Positions 7,607 through 16,645 of a stretch of DNA of 64,000 bases are shown in pieces (position 1 is the first letter of the stretch; the number at the start of each line of letters is the position of its first letter). This stretch comes from CG1-02-35-72 sp045046885 (GTDB taxonomy: Bacteria > Bacteroidota > Bacteroidia > Flavobacteriales > Flavobacteriaceae): the NCBI GenBank assembly GCA_045046885.1, contig JASFYX010000037.1, forward strand, positions 1 to 64,000, read 5' to 3'. The notes below the pieces were generated by a model. That model made no database searches, was not told the DNA's origin, and was given only the letters and a program-made list of their open reading frames with translations. The position numbers were made by a program, and so were the translations under genes.

Positions 7607-7637
7607 AAACCCTTACCAGAAATCTGATAAGGGTTTA
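7607..7637 (-). terminator. Intrinsic terminator downstream of htpG
   Basis: AAACCCTTA ... TAAGGGTTT forms a 9-bp stem around a loop of about 12 bases; on the minus strand it is followed by a T-run (seven A on the plus strand). It lies after hairpins B and A and would end the htpG message. Confidence 0.6.
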
Positions 7638-7680
7638 AATTATTTCTACGCGCTTACTTTTATTTTAAAACCAAAACAAA

Positions 7681-7712
7681 TTGATACGATGACTTTGGAG
7701 TCATCGTATCAA
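7681..7712. repeat. Hairpin module A, copy 1
   Basis: A perfect 14-bp inverted repeat, TTGATACGATGACT and its complement, around the loop TTGG. The same 32 bases occur at 30305-30336. Both copies lie just behind a metabolic or chaperone gene and beside hairpin module B. Confidence 0.8.
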
Positions 7713-7722
7713 TACTAAACAA

Positions 7723-7753
7723 GTCAGGGCTTCACTTTGAGTGAAACCCTGAC
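7723..7753. repeat. Hairpin module B, copy 1
   Basis: GTCAGGGCTTCACT, loop TTG, AGTGAAACCCTGAC: a near-perfect 14-bp stem with one G-T pair. Its reverse complement occurs at 30348-30378 with one change. It is the first structure behind the htpG stop and probably protects or terminates the transcript. Confidence 0.8.
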
Positions 7754-7777
7754 TATACTTTTAAAATAACAAAAGTG

Positions 7778-9655
7778 TTACTTCATCAACTCAAAGCTGC
7801 GTTTTATAAAGTTGGTTAAAGCTTCGCCTTGCAATAAATTTTGAGATAATTTGGCTAAATCTAAAGCTTGATTGACATATTTTTCTTTATTAGCCTTGGC
7901 TTTTAAAATTTTATCCATCAAAGGGTTATTGGTATTGACAACCAAATTGTACATTTCTGGCATATTGCCCATACCCATCATACCGCCACCACCTGTAGCG
8001 CTCATTTCTTTCATACGACGCATAAATTCGGGCTGCGTAATAATAAACGGATTTGAACTGCTGTCTAAAGATTCTAACTGAACAGTATATTTTTCTTTTG
8101 GTACAATACCTTCTACAATGGTTTTTAATTTTTCTTTTTCGGCGTCAGATAATTTTGAAATTTTAGTATCCTCTTTTTTGATAAGATTATCAATATGATC
8201 GGCATCTACACGTGCAAAAGAAGTCTTTTCGTTTTCGGTTTCCAATTTTTGAATTAAATGCGAAACGATAGGAGAATCTAACAAAATAACTTCATATCCT
8301 TTGGCTTTGGCTTCTTGAATATAACCGTGTTGTTTTTCTTTATCGGATGCGTACAACACAACTAATTTGCCGTCTTTATCGGTTTGTTGGTCTTTTATTT
8401 TTTCTTTGAGCTCGTCAAAAGTTAAATATTTACCGTCAACTGTTGGGAATAAAGCAAACTTTTTGGCTTTGTCGTAAAACTTGGGTTCAGACAACATACC
8501 ATATTCTATAATGACTTTAATATCATCCCATTTTTTCTCGAATTCTTCGCGGTCATTTTTGTAAAGTGAATTGAGTTTGTCGGCTACTTTTTTAGTTATA
8601 TAACCCGCTATTTTTTTAACAGCACCATCGGCTTGTAAATAAGAACGCGATACGTTTAACGGAATGTCGGGCGAGTCTATAACACCGCGCAACATCTGTA
8701 AAAAATCAGGTACTATTCCTTCAACATTATCAGTTACAAATACTTGATTTTGATATAATTGAATGCGGTCTTTTTGTATATCTAAATTGTTAGACAACTT
8801 GGGGAAATACAAAATACCGGTTAAATTAAATGGATAATCTACGTTAAGATGGATGTTAAATAAAGGCTCTTCGAATTGCATAGGATACAATTCGTGATAG
8901 AAAGTTTTATAATCTTCGGCTTTTAAATCGGCTGGTTTTTTAGTCCACGCCGGATTAGGATTATTTATAATATTATCAACCGTTATTTTTTCTTCTTTAG
9001 CCTTATCACCCTCACCTACTTTTTTGGTTTCTTCTTTGGTGCCAAACTTAATGGGGATAGGCATAAACTTGTTGTATTTTGTCAACAAGCCGCTAATTTT
9101 AGCATCTTCTAAAAATTCTTTAGAATCATCGGCAATGTGTAAAATAATTTCTGTTCCTCTAGTTGCTTTTTTAGCCTTTGTAAGGCTGTAATTAGGCGAA
9201 CCATCGCAAGACCAATGAATGGCTTCAGAATCTTCTTTAAAAGATTTAGAAATAATTTCAACCTTATCGGCCACCATAAAAGCAGAGTAAAAGCCCAAAC
9301 CAAAATGACCAATAATACCAGGATCATCCCCTTTGTCTTTGTATTTATCTAAAAATTCTTCGGCACCAGAAAAAGCGATTTCGTTAATGTATTTTTTAAC
9401 CTCATCGGCTGTCATACCAATACCTTGGTCAATAATTTTAATCTGTTTCTTTTTCTTATCAACTATTACTTCAATTTTAGTATCGTCAAGCTTTCCTTTA
9501 AATTCACCTATAGAAACCAAGTGATTTAATTTTAAAGTAGCATCTGTGGCATTAGATATCAGTTCTCTTAAAAATATCTCGTGATCTGAATACAAAAACT
9601 TTTTAATAAGCGGGAAAATATTTTCCACCCCTACGTTTATCGTTCCTTTTGTCAT
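7778..9655 (-). CDS. htpG: Hsp90-family chaperone HtpG
   Basis: 625 residues from ATG 9655 (MTKGTINVGVENIFPLI). The GHKL ATPase motifs are clear: ELISNATDATLKL, DQGIGMTADEV, GHFGLGFYSAFMVAD and GTEIILHI. The middle and C-terminal domains follow, with the usual NVSRSYLQ segment and a Met-rich stretch (GGGMMGMGNMPEM) near 560. HtpG assists folding under stress. The frame is open 16 codons further upstream but that part has no family match, and ATG 9655 gives the expected start. Upstream, at 9715-9727, is an inverted repeat that could be a stress operator; two hairpins and a terminator follow the gene. Confidence 0.96.
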   Translation of the reverse strand: MTKGTINVGVENIFPLIKKFLYSDHEIFLRELISNATDATLKLNHLVSIGEFKGKLDDTKIEVIVDKKKKQIKIIDQGIGMTADEVKKYINEIAFSGAEEFLDKYKDKGDDPGIIGHFGLGFYSAFMVADKVEIISKSFKEDSEAIHWSCDGSPNYSLTKAKKATRGTEIILHIADDSKEFLEDAKISGLLTKYNKFMPIPIKFGTKEETKKVGEGDKAKEEKITVDNIINNPNPAWTKKPADLKAEDYKTFYHELYPMQFEEPLFNIHLNVDYPFNLTGILYFPKLSNNLDIQKDRIQLYQNQVFVTDNVEGIVPDFLQMLRGVIDSPDIPLNVSRSYLQADGAVKKIAGYITKKVADKLNSLYKNDREEFEKKWDDIKVIIEYGMLSEPKFYDKAKKFALFPTVDGKYLTFDELKEKIKDQQTDKDGKLVVLYASDKEKQHGYIQEAKAKGYEVILLDSPIVSHLIQKLETENEKTSFARVDADHIDNLIKKEDTKISKLSDAEKEKLKTIVEGIVPKEKYTVQLESLDSSSNPFIITQPEFMRRMKEMSATGGGGMMGMGNMPEMYNLVVNTNNPLMDKILKAKANKEKYVNQALDLAKLSQNLLQGEALTNFIKRSFELMK

Positions 9656-9714
9656 AATTTGTTTTAGTTTTAATTGATAGTTACTAGTCAAAAAAAATAC
9701 CAAAAGTGTTAAAA

Positions 9715-9727
9715 TGTCATATTGACA
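9715..9727. promoter_or_regulatory. Inverted repeat TGTCATATTGACA upstream of htpG
   Basis: A perfect 5-bp inverted repeat with a 3-base centre, 60 bases before the htpG ATG in the htpG/fabH-like divergent region. Its place before a chaperone gene suggests a heat-shock or stress operator; not proven. Confidence 0.4.
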
Positions 9728-9837
9728 GTTTAAAAAATTTTAATATGATATTAAATATCGTTAAATTGCGACAACAATTATGTCAAATGCAATAAAACGT
9801 CTTTAATTTAAGATGTTTTTAATTTAAATTATAATTT

Positions 9838-10848
9838 ATGTATAATTCAAAAATAAGTGGCCTAGGCTATTATGTTCCAGAAAACGTTGTAACGAATGAC
9901 GATTTGTCTAAAATGATGGATACAAACGACGCTTGGATACAAGAACGAACTGGTATACAAGAACGCCGCTGGATTCCAGAAGGTAGCGAAGACACCTCTT
10001 CTGTAATGGGTGCCAAAGCTTCTAGAATAGCCATAAAACGTGCTGGATTAGAAGCTAAAGATATAGATTTTATTGTGTTTGCCACTTTGAGTCCAGACAT
10101 GTATTTCCCTGGTTGTGGTGTTCAAATTCAAGAAATGCTCGGTTTAGATACTGTGGGCGCTTTAGATGTCAGGAATCAGTGTTCTGGGTTTGTTTATGCC
10201 ATTTCTGTAGCCGATCAATTTGTTAAAACAGGTATGTATAAACACGTTTTGGTTATTGGTGCTGAGTTTCACTCTGGCGGATTAGACAAAACCACCAAAG
10301 GACGTGGTGTGACTGTTATTTTTGGCGATGGCGCAGGTGCCTGCGTATTGTCTAGAGAAGAAGATACAACTAAAGGCATATTGTCAAGTCATTTACATTC
10401 TGAAGGTAAATTTGCCGAAGAGCTCGTTGTTAAAGGCCCAAGTATTAAACATTGGGTACCTCAAATTATTGAAGAATCTAAAAAAGGAATGGAACCCGAT
10501 TACTATCCTTATATGAATGGACAGTTGGTATTTAAAAATGCTGTTGTAAGATTTGACGAAGTTATAAACGAAGGTTTGAAAAAAAACAACTTAACAGCTG
10601 CCGATATTGATATGTTTATTCCGCATCAAGCTAATTTAAGGATATCGCAATTTGTACAACGCCGCTTTAAATTACGCGATGATCAAGTGTTTAACAACAT
10701 TATGAGATATGGTAATACTACGGCCGCCTCTATTCCTATTGCTATGACAGAAGCTTGGGAAGCCGGCAAAATTAAAACTGGCGACCTAGTAGTAATAGCC
10801 ACTTTTGGTAGTGGATTTACTTGGGGAAGCGCCATTATAAGATGGTAA
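9838..10848 (+). CDS. 3-oxoacyl-ACP synthase III family protein (FabH-like)
   Basis: 336 residues. The KAS III triad is intact: Cys115 in RNQCSGF, His263 in IPHQAN and Asn293 in GNTTAAS. The N-terminal INGLGYYVPE-like start (KISGLGYYVPENVVTN) and the SGFTWGSAIIRW-type end are also typical. KAS III enzymes start fatty-acid chains by joining acetyl- or branched acyl-CoA with malonyl-ACP. Bacteroidota often carry several FabH-like paralogs, and this one lies outside an rpmF-plsX-fabH cluster, so it may be a second copy with another acyl preference. It stands alone, divergent from htpG and convergent with the DUF349 gene. Confidence 0.87.
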   Translation: MYNSKISGLGYYVPENVVTNDDLSKMMDTNDAWIQERTGIQERRWIPEGSEDTSSVMGAKASRIAIKRAGLEAKDIDFIVFATLSPDMYFPGCGVQIQEMLGLDTVGALDVRNQCSGFVYAISVADQFVKTGMYKHVLVIGAEFHSGGLDKTTKGRGVTVIFGDGAGACVLSREEDTTKGILSSHLHSEGKFAEELVVKGPSIKHWVPQIIEESKKGMEPDYYPYMNGQLVFKNAVVRFDEVINEGLKKNNLTAADIDMFIPHQANLRISQFVQRRFKLRDDQVFNNIMRYGNTTAASIPIAMTEAWEAGKIKTGDLVVIATFGSGFTWGSAIIRW

Positions 10849-10866
10849 AAAATTAAATTAATCTTT

Positions 10867-13017
10867 TTAATCTTTTCTGATATAAACTAATTTTTCTTTT
10901 AAGAGCACTAAATCATCTTCGTATTTTTTGATGTCCTTTTTAACTTTGTTAAGAAGCGGATTGTCATCTGATGTGTTGGCAAAGAAATTCATGTTATTGT
11001 CTAACTGCTGTTTTTCTTTGATTGTTTCGTCTATTTTCTTTCTTAAAAATATAATTTCAGAATCGATTTTACGAGTGTTGTTTTCTGCTTTACACCCATC
11101 TATCATCATTTTAAATTTAAGCATAGACAGCTCGTTTTTATCAAGATTTAATCCTTCTAAAAGCTTTTCTAAAAATTTGTTAAACTTAGATTCTATATGA
11201 CGCATACTAGACGGCACATAACCAAATGTTTTCCATTGTTTTATATACGACTTAATTAGCTCTAAAGAAGATTCGAAATCTTTTTCTGCCGCTACTGTTT
11301 TTAACGATTCTAAATATTCTTTTTTAGCTTTAAAAGTTTCTAACAAGCCTTCGTCTACTTTATCACTCTCCTCGTGATAACGATCAAAAAAGAAGTTACA
11401 AGCGTCCTTAAATTCTTTCCAAATTTTATCAGAATATTTACGGGGCACATGACCAATGTTTTTCCAATCGGCTTGAATTTTTTTAACCAACGCTACATTG
11501 GCGTCTAAATCGGCATTGTCTTTTAATTCCTGAGCTTTAGCTAACAAGGCGCGTTTTTTAGTTAAATTCTCTAATTGTTCGCTTTTAATATTCTTGTAAA
11601 AATCATTTTTGAGGCTGTTAAATTTACGCGTAGCTTCTTTAAATTTTTTCCAAAGGGCTTCATTTTGCTTACGCGATACACGTCCTACTTTAAAGAAATC
11701 GTCACGTAATTTTTCTACTTTTTTAATGGCATTTTGCCAATCGGAATGACTTTTAAGATTATCCGTTTCAAACGTGGTTATTTGCGTAATTATGACTTCT
11801 TTTTTAACTGTATTTTCGTCAAACGTAGATTTGAGCTCTTTAAAAGATTCGTGACGTTTATCGTGAATAACTTTTGTAGCAGCGCTAAAACGTTGCCAAA
11901 CCTCTTCGCGAATTTCTTTTTGAACAGGTCCTACTTCTTCTTTCCACAATTTATGAAGTTGTTGTAATTCTTTAAAAGCAACGTCAATATTTGGCTCGTC
12001 ATTTAAAGCTTCGGCGCGCACTATAAGTTTTTCTTTTTCTACTAAATTGTGTTTAAAATCTAAATCTCTTAAATCTTTATTAAGGTGTAATAAATCGTAA
12101 AAACGTTCAACATGATGATGATAAGTCTGCCAAGTATCATTGTATTGATTTCTAGGAATCATCCCCACAGAACGCCAACGCTCTTGTAAACTTTTAAAAG
12201 AATTATACATGGTTTTAACCTCTGCATTATCTATCAATTCTTTTAGTGCATCAATTATATCTAATTTAATTTTAAGATTTTCTTGGAGTTCAGTTTCTAA
12301 CTGTTTATAAAACTGTGTTCTTTTTCTTTTAAACTGACCAAGCAGTGTATTGTATTTTGATTTATGAGGAGAAGAATAGTGAAAATCAATACTGTTTCCG
12401 CCACCGTCAATAAAGACTTTCTTTTCTGCCGCTAAGGCTTCACTAAATTTAGCATTGAAAGCACTCTTTATACCTTCTACATTGTCTTTTATTCTATTGA
12501 CAGGCGCATTGGTAACAAGATTTTCTAAATCGGCTACCAATTCATCTAAAGTTAATTTTTTATAATCTTTTATAGGGAATTCAGCTGGTTTTGCAACAGC
12601 TTTATTTGCTTTTGGAGTGGCAACTTCTTCTTTTACATCAGATGCTTCTTCTTTCTTTTCGGTTTTTGGCACTTCTTCTTTTGAAACAACTTCTTCAACT
12701 TTTTCTTTAGCTTCTTTTTTTGCTTTGGGTTCTTCTTTAATTGGTAATGCCTCTTTCTCTACGATTTCTGGAGATGCTTCTTTTAAAACAACTTCTTCAT
12801 CTTTTTTAGAAGTTGTTTTTTTAGTTGTTTTTTTTGCAGCAGGTTTCTTTACAGTAGTTTTTTCTTTTTTAGGCGTTTCTTCTTTAGAAACAACATCTTT
12901 TTTAGCCTCAGCCTTTTTTTTAGGAGCCGCTTTAGCTTCTTTTTCTACCGTTTTTTTTGTTACTTTTTTTGGTTTAGTAGGTTCTGCATCTAAATTCTCT
13001 TTACTTTCGTCTGACAT
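10867..13017 (-). CDS. DUF349 repeat protein with Lys/Glu-rich N-terminal tail
   Basis: 716 residues. Residues 1-165 are low-complexity (Lys, Glu, Pro, Ala, Val; blocks such as KKTTSKKDEE) and surely disordered. Residues 170-680 contain about five DUF349 units, each a helical bundle with a Trp-containing pattern such as LQERWRSVGMIPRNQYN, ADWKNIGHVPRKYSDKIWKE and QWKTFGYVPSS. The end is a coiled coil. DUF349 proteins are widespread in Bacteroidota and Actinobacteria; their function is not settled. The plus-strand 138-residue frame at 12617-13033, rich in Ser and Phe, is the antisense shadow of the tail. Confidence 0.85.
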   Translation of the reverse strand: MSDESKENLDAEPTKPKKVTKKTVEKEAKAAPKKKAEAKKDVVSKEETPKKEKTTVKKPAAKKTTKKTTSKKDEEVVLKEASPEIVEKEALPIKEEPKAKKEAKEKVEEVVSKEEVPKTEKKEEASDVKEEVATPKANKAVAKPAEFPIKDYKKLTLDELVADLENLVTNAPVNRIKDNVEGIKSAFNAKFSEALAAEKKVFIDGGGNSIDFHYSSPHKSKYNTLLGQFKRKRTQFYKQLETELQENLKIKLDIIDALKELIDNAEVKTMYNSFKSLQERWRSVGMIPRNQYNDTWQTYHHHVERFYDLLHLNKDLRDLDFKHNLVEKEKLIVRAEALNDEPNIDVAFKELQQLHKLWKEEVGPVQKEIREEVWQRFSAATKVIHDKRHESFKELKSTFDENTVKKEVIITQITTFETDNLKSHSDWQNAIKKVEKLRDDFFKVGRVSRKQNEALWKKFKEATRKFNSLKNDFYKNIKSEQLENLTKKRALLAKAQELKDNADLDANVALVKKIQADWKNIGHVPRKYSDKIWKEFKDACNFFFDRYHEESDKVDEGLLETFKAKKEYLESLKTVAAEKDFESSLELIKSYIKQWKTFGYVPSSMRHIESKFNKFLEKLLEGLNLDKNELSMLKFKMMIDGCKAENNTRKIDSEIIFLRKKIDETIKEKQQLDNNMNFFANTSDDNPLLNKVKKDIKKYEDDLVLLKEKLVYIRKD

Positions 13018-13125
13018 CTTTAAGTATGTTTAAGGTTCACTAATAGTCTGCAATATAATAATAGCATTGCAAAGCACAAAAATAAACTTTATTTAGATAC
13101 TTTTTTTAACATTTTTGAACTCATT

Positions 13126-13869
13126 TTAAGAATGCCAAATCTCCCAAGATTTTTCTGCTTGAAAAACAAGCATATCGTATCCGTTTTTTATGAGTGTCCC
13201 TTTTTCTAAACCTTTTGATAAAAAATTTGTTTGGGACGGATTGTAAACCAAATCGAATAAAACTTGATTTTTATGAAGATATTGATACGGTATATCTGGA
13301 GCAGATTCTGTATTGGGATACGTCCCTAAAGGTGTGCAATTTACTATTAATTTGGTGCTTTCTATCAATTTTTCTGTAAGAGCGTCATAAGAAATCTCTG
13401 AATTATTTTTAGGCTTACGCGACACAAAAACAACTTTAAATCCTCTTTTTAAGAGTACATAATTCACCGCCATTGACGCGCCTCCTGTTCCCAAAATCAG
13501 CGCTAAACCATTCTTTTCTTCGCATACCGATAAGAGCGATTTTTCAAAACCAAAAACATCTGTGTTATATCCTATTAATTTACCGTTTCCAATTTTTACA
13601 GTATTTACGGCGCCAATAGATTTGGCTTCATCGCTTAGACTGTCTAAAAAAGGGAGAATAGCTTTTTTGTAAGGTATCGTGATATTGAATCCTTTTAAGT
13701 TTTTATGCTTTTTTAAAAGCTTAGGTAATTGATTGATATCTTGCAAATCAAAATTTAAATACTGATAATTATTCCGCTTTAAATCTTTAAATTTTTGTGT
13801 AAAATATTTTTTTGAAAATGAGTACGAAATATTTTTACCTAGCAAGCCATATGTTTGTATTTCTTCCAT
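13126..13869 (-). CDS. aroE: Shikimate dehydrogenase
   Basis: 247 residues, the usual size for the short Bacteroidota enzyme. Substrate side: YSFSKKY near 16-22, NITIPYK (62-68, catalytic Lys68) and GAVNT (86-90), NTD (102-104). Nucleotide side: the Rossmann glycine loop GTGGAS (127-132) followed by a strand ending in SRK, which favours NADPH. It reduces 3-dehydroshikimate to shikimate in the chorismate pathway. It lies 8 bases after the stop of the second DUF368 gene, same strand, so it ends a three-gene operon. Confidence 0.93.
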   Translation of the reverse strand: MEEIQTYGLLGKNISYSFSKKYFTQKFKDLKRNNYQYLNFDLQDINQLPKLLKKHKNLKGFNITIPYKKAILPFLDSLSDEAKSIGAVNTVKIGNGKLIGYNTDVFGFEKSLLSVCEEKNGLALILGTGGASMAVNYVLLKRGFKVVFVSRKPKNNSEISYDALTEKLIESTKLIVNCTPLGTYPNTESAPDIPYQYLHKNQVLFDLVYNPSQTNFLSKGLEKGTLIKNGYDMLVFQAEKSWEIWHS

Positions 13870-13877
13870 TTAGTCTC

Positions 13878-14894
13878 CTAGGTTGATTTTCTATTTTTTC
13901 TACCATACAATTCTAATAAAAGCAAAAGAACAACACCTAAAAAAATAAAGAACAAAGCATACCAAGTTTGCAAATCGCCTAGACTTGGCATATATCTGTG
14001 GTAATCTTGCACTATTTTATTGCCATTAGCGTCAATGGCAATAGCGCCATCTACAATTTTATAAATAGCCTTTTTAAAGGGCCAAACTGTCCCTAAAGAA
14101 CCTGCAATAAAGCCTATAATTAAAGCCGTCACAAATTGATGCCATCTCTTTAAAACATATCCCAAAATATGTGATGTAACCACCAATCCAAATCCAGATC
14201 CCGCTGTAAAAGCGCCAATTATTGTTAAATAATGAATGCGTGTAGTGTTACTGGTAAAACTAAAATCGCCCGTAACAACTTCTGCCATTGTTTTGTACAA
14301 CATATTGACAGAATCTACCAAAAGCAACACGTAATTACCCATCAGCATAACAATAAAAGAGCCCGAAAGACCTGGTAAAGTCATTCCTGAAACGCCTACA
14401 ATACCACATAAAAACACAAACCAAAGATTGTCGTTTTCTGTAGCGGGCTCCATAATGCTGATTATAACCCCAACAGAAATTCCTAAAAAAATTGCCAGTA
14501 CATTTTTTAAACGCCAATCGTTAAAATCTTTAGAAACATAATAAATAGACCCTATTATCATTCCGAAAAAAGCAGACCAAACATATACTTCGTAATGACG
14601 GATTAAAAAATCTAACAACTTAGAAACACTAAAATAACTGAGCATACTACCGCCAAAAACCAAAATTAAAAAGCTAGCATTTATATACTGATAAAAACTT
14701 TTAAAGCGACCATTAAGCAGCAACATAAAAGCTTTTCTGTTAACTTTTCGCAAAGAATAAATAAGTTCTTCGTAAAAACCTGCCACAAAAGCTACAGTAC
14801 CGCCAGAAACACCTGGTACCTTATTAGCAGCACCCATAGCAAGTCCTTTTATAACTAAGAAAAATCTATCGATTAATGATCTTTGTCGTGCCAT
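13878..14894 (-). CDS. DUF368 membrane protein (polyprenyl-phosphate translocase family), second copy
   Basis: 338 residues with about nine membrane helices. The N-terminal signature GLAMGAANKVPGVSGGTVAF (17-36) and a second inverted copy of the motif (GMTLPGLSGSFIVMLMGNY) define DUF368. A member of this family, PopT, is known to recycle undecaprenyl phosphate across the membrane. The start is two bases after the stop of the other DUF368 gene, and AroE follows, so the three are one operon. The two DUF368 proteins are clear paralogs but share only part of their residues; they may form a heteromer or serve different lipids. Confidence 0.86.
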   Translation of the reverse strand: MARQRSLIDRFFLVIKGLAMGAANKVPGVSGGTVAFVAGFYEELIYSLRKVNRKAFMLLLNGRFKSFYQYINASFLILVFGGSMLSYFSVSKLLDFLIRHYEVYVWSAFFGMIIGSIYYVSKDFNDWRLKNVLAIFLGISVGVIISIMEPATENDNLWFVFLCGIVGVSGMTLPGLSGSFIVMLMGNYVLLLVDSVNMLYKTMAEVVTGDFSFTSNTTRIHYLTIIGAFTAGSGFGLVVTSHILGYVLKRWHQFVTALIIGFIAGSLGTVWPFKKAIYKIVDGAIAIDANGNKIVQDYHRYMPSLGDLQTWYALFFIFLGVVLLLLLELYGRKNRKST

Positions 14895-14896
14895 TT

Positions 14897-15814
14897 TTAA
14901 TTTTTAATCTGTGCTGTTTTTTCTAATAATATAATTAATCCAAAGCCTACAAATGCCAGCATTATTGCCAAGTATAAATGATTATCACCTTGATAATTAA
15001 AAGGCGAAATACTCTCGTCTAAAATTACTTTTAATTTTCCTTCTATCAATTCTGATTTTAAAATATTTTTCCACGGCCAAATTTTATTTAAAGACCCAAT
15101 TATAAAGCCTGTTAAAACAGCCAAGGTGGTATCTTTATGATGATCGAACATCCACTTTAAAAGACGTGAAAAAGTCAACAAACCAACAACGGCTCCTAAC
15201 ATTAATATTAAAATTGTCTTAAAATCTTTTGTATGTAAGGCTTCTAAAACAGGTTTATAAGCACCTAAAAGCACTAAAATAAAACTACCCGAAATGCCTG
15301 GTAAAATCATAGCACAAATAGCCAAAGCACCAGCCACAAAGAAAAACAACAAAGAATTATTACCACCCATAGCCGGCATAATGGTAATATAATAAGCTAC
15401 AATGGCGCCCAAAATTAAAACCACAATATGTTTAATATTCCATTTAGAAACCTGTTTCCCAACAAAGAAAATACTGGCTAAAACCAGTCCAAAAAAGAAA
15501 GACCAAACCATTATAGGCTTATTTTCTAACAACCATTTTATTAGTTGCGCTAAAGTAATTACACTCAATCCAATACCTGACAATAATGATATTAAAAAGT
15601 TGCCATTTATAGCTTTCCAAGCGGCTTTTATGCCCTCGTCTTTTAAAGCTTTTAAGGCTTTTAAATTAATAGCATTAATGGTTTCTATAAGCTCTTGGTA
15701 AATACCCGAAATAAAAGCAATTGTGCCACCAGAAACACCAGGTACAACATCTGCAGCACCCATAGCAATCCCTTTTAGTCCAATTATTAAATAATCTTTA
15801 AGTGTTCTTTTCAT
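14897..15814 (-). CDS. DUF368 membrane protein (polyprenyl-phosphate translocase family), first copy
   Basis: 305 residues with about eight to nine membrane helices. The two-fold family motif is present as GIAMGAADVVPGVSGGTIAF (14-33) and MILPGISGSFILVLLGAY. The charged loops carry KDEGIKAAWKAIN. By family knowledge (PopT-like DUF368) it may return undecaprenyl phosphate to the cytoplasmic face for peptidoglycan or O-antigen synthesis; this is not shown by the sequence alone. It is the first gene of the DUF368-DUF368-aroE operon and is divergent from the glycosyltransferase gene at 15923. Confidence 0.86.
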   Translation of the reverse strand: MKRTLKDYLIIGLKGIAMGAADVVPGVSGGTIAFISGIYQELIETINAINLKALKALKDEGIKAAWKAINGNFLISLLSGIGLSVITLAQLIKWLLENKPIMVWSFFFGLVLASIFFVGKQVSKWNIKHIVVLILGAIVAYYITIMPAMGGNNSLLFFFVAGALAICAMILPGISGSFILVLLGAYKPVLEALHTKDFKTILILMLGAVVGLLTFSRLLKWMFDHHKDTTLAVLTGFIIGSLNKIWPWKNILKSELIEGKLKVILDESISPFNYQGDNHLYLAIMLAFVGFGLIILLEKTAQIKN

Positions 15815-15889
15815 CGATAATTTTATTACTCACCAAAGATACTTTTTTTGATCAGAATTAAAAGGGGTTTATTAATGCCGTATTATTTG

Positions 15890-15897
15890 TAATTTTG
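15890..15897 (+). promoter_or_regulatory. Predicted -7 element of the glycosyltransferase/LAB_N pair
   Basis: TAATTTTG matches the Bacteroidota consensus TAnnTTTG, 25 bases before the ATG at 15923. No convincing TTG element is seen at the usual distance upstream. Confidence 0.4.
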
Positions 15898-15922
15898 CGC
15901 CGAGTTTTACTACTTTTAGCCT

Positions 15923-16645
15923 ATGACAGATTTTAAAATGACCGTTATTGTTCCTGTTTATAACGAATCGGATTCTATAGAAAGGATAGCCAAAACCTTT
16001 AAAGATTATTTTAGCAAGAGTAGTACAAAAAGCAAAGTCCTTTTTATTGACGATGGTTCTACCGACGACAGTTTTAATAAAATTGAATACATCTGTCAAA
16101 ATAATGAGGCTTTTGATTACTTAAAATTTAAAGAAAATTGCGGATTGAGTTCGGCTATAAAAGCAGGTATAGATTATATAGCGACGCCTCTTTTGGGTTA
16201 TATTGATGCTGATTTACAAACAACACCATTCGATTTTGATTTGCTTCTTGCAGATATTGACAATTACAGTGCTGTAGTGGGTTATCGTGGCAACAGAAAA
16301 GATACTTTAAATAAAAAAATTCAATCTAAAATTGCCAATAGTATCAGACGTGCTTTGATTAATGATGGCATCATTGACACGGGGTGTCCTCTAAAAGTAA
16401 TTAAAACCGATGTGGCTAAAAAGTTACCTTTCTTTAAAGGTATGCACCGTTTTATTCCGGCGCTTATAAAATTACAAGGCGGTACAATTAAACAAATAAA
16501 TGTGCGTCATTTTGAGCGTATTGAAGGGAAATCTAAATTCAATATTTTTAACCGCTCTATCAAACCACTTCAAGATGCCTTTGCTTACCGCTGGATGCGT
16601 AGCAGAACTATTAACTATCAAGTAGAAAAAACGACTTTAAAATAA
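15923..16645 (+). CDS. Family-2 glycosyltransferase (dolichyl-phosphate mannose synthase-like)
   Basis: 240 residues with the GT-A fold of family 2: IVPVYNESDSIERI at the start, the nucleotide-binding DDGSTDDS, the metal motif YIDADLQTTP (the DXD-type pair), and FERIEGKSKFN near the end. It has no C-terminal membrane helices. The pattern resembles enzymes that move a sugar from a nucleotide sugar to a polyprenyl phosphate. Its stop codon touches the ATG of the LAB_N gene, so the two proteins are made together; a membrane partner for the glycolipid product is the likely meaning. Confidence 0.85.
   Translation: MTDFKMTVIVPVYNESDSIERIAKTFKDYFSKSSTKSKVLFIDDGSTDDSFNKIEYICQNNEAFDYLKFKENCGLSSAIKAGIDYIATPLLGYIDADLQTTPFDFDLLLADIDNYSAVVGYRGNRKDTLNKKIQSKIANSIRRALINDGIIDTGCPLKVIKTDVAKKLPFFKGMHRFIPALIKLQGGTIKQINVRHFERIEGKSKFNIFNRSIKPLQDAFAYRWMRSRTINYQVEKTTLK

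Noticed and set aside
9656..9703. 16-residue upstream extension of HtpG
   Set aside because: The extra residues have no family similarity and the common MTKGTINVG start is at 9655.
12617..13033. Plus-strand 138-residue frame rich in Ser, Phe and Ala
   Set aside because: It is exactly antisense to the Lys/Glu-rich tail of the DUF349 protein; the composition follows from complementing AAA/GAA codons.
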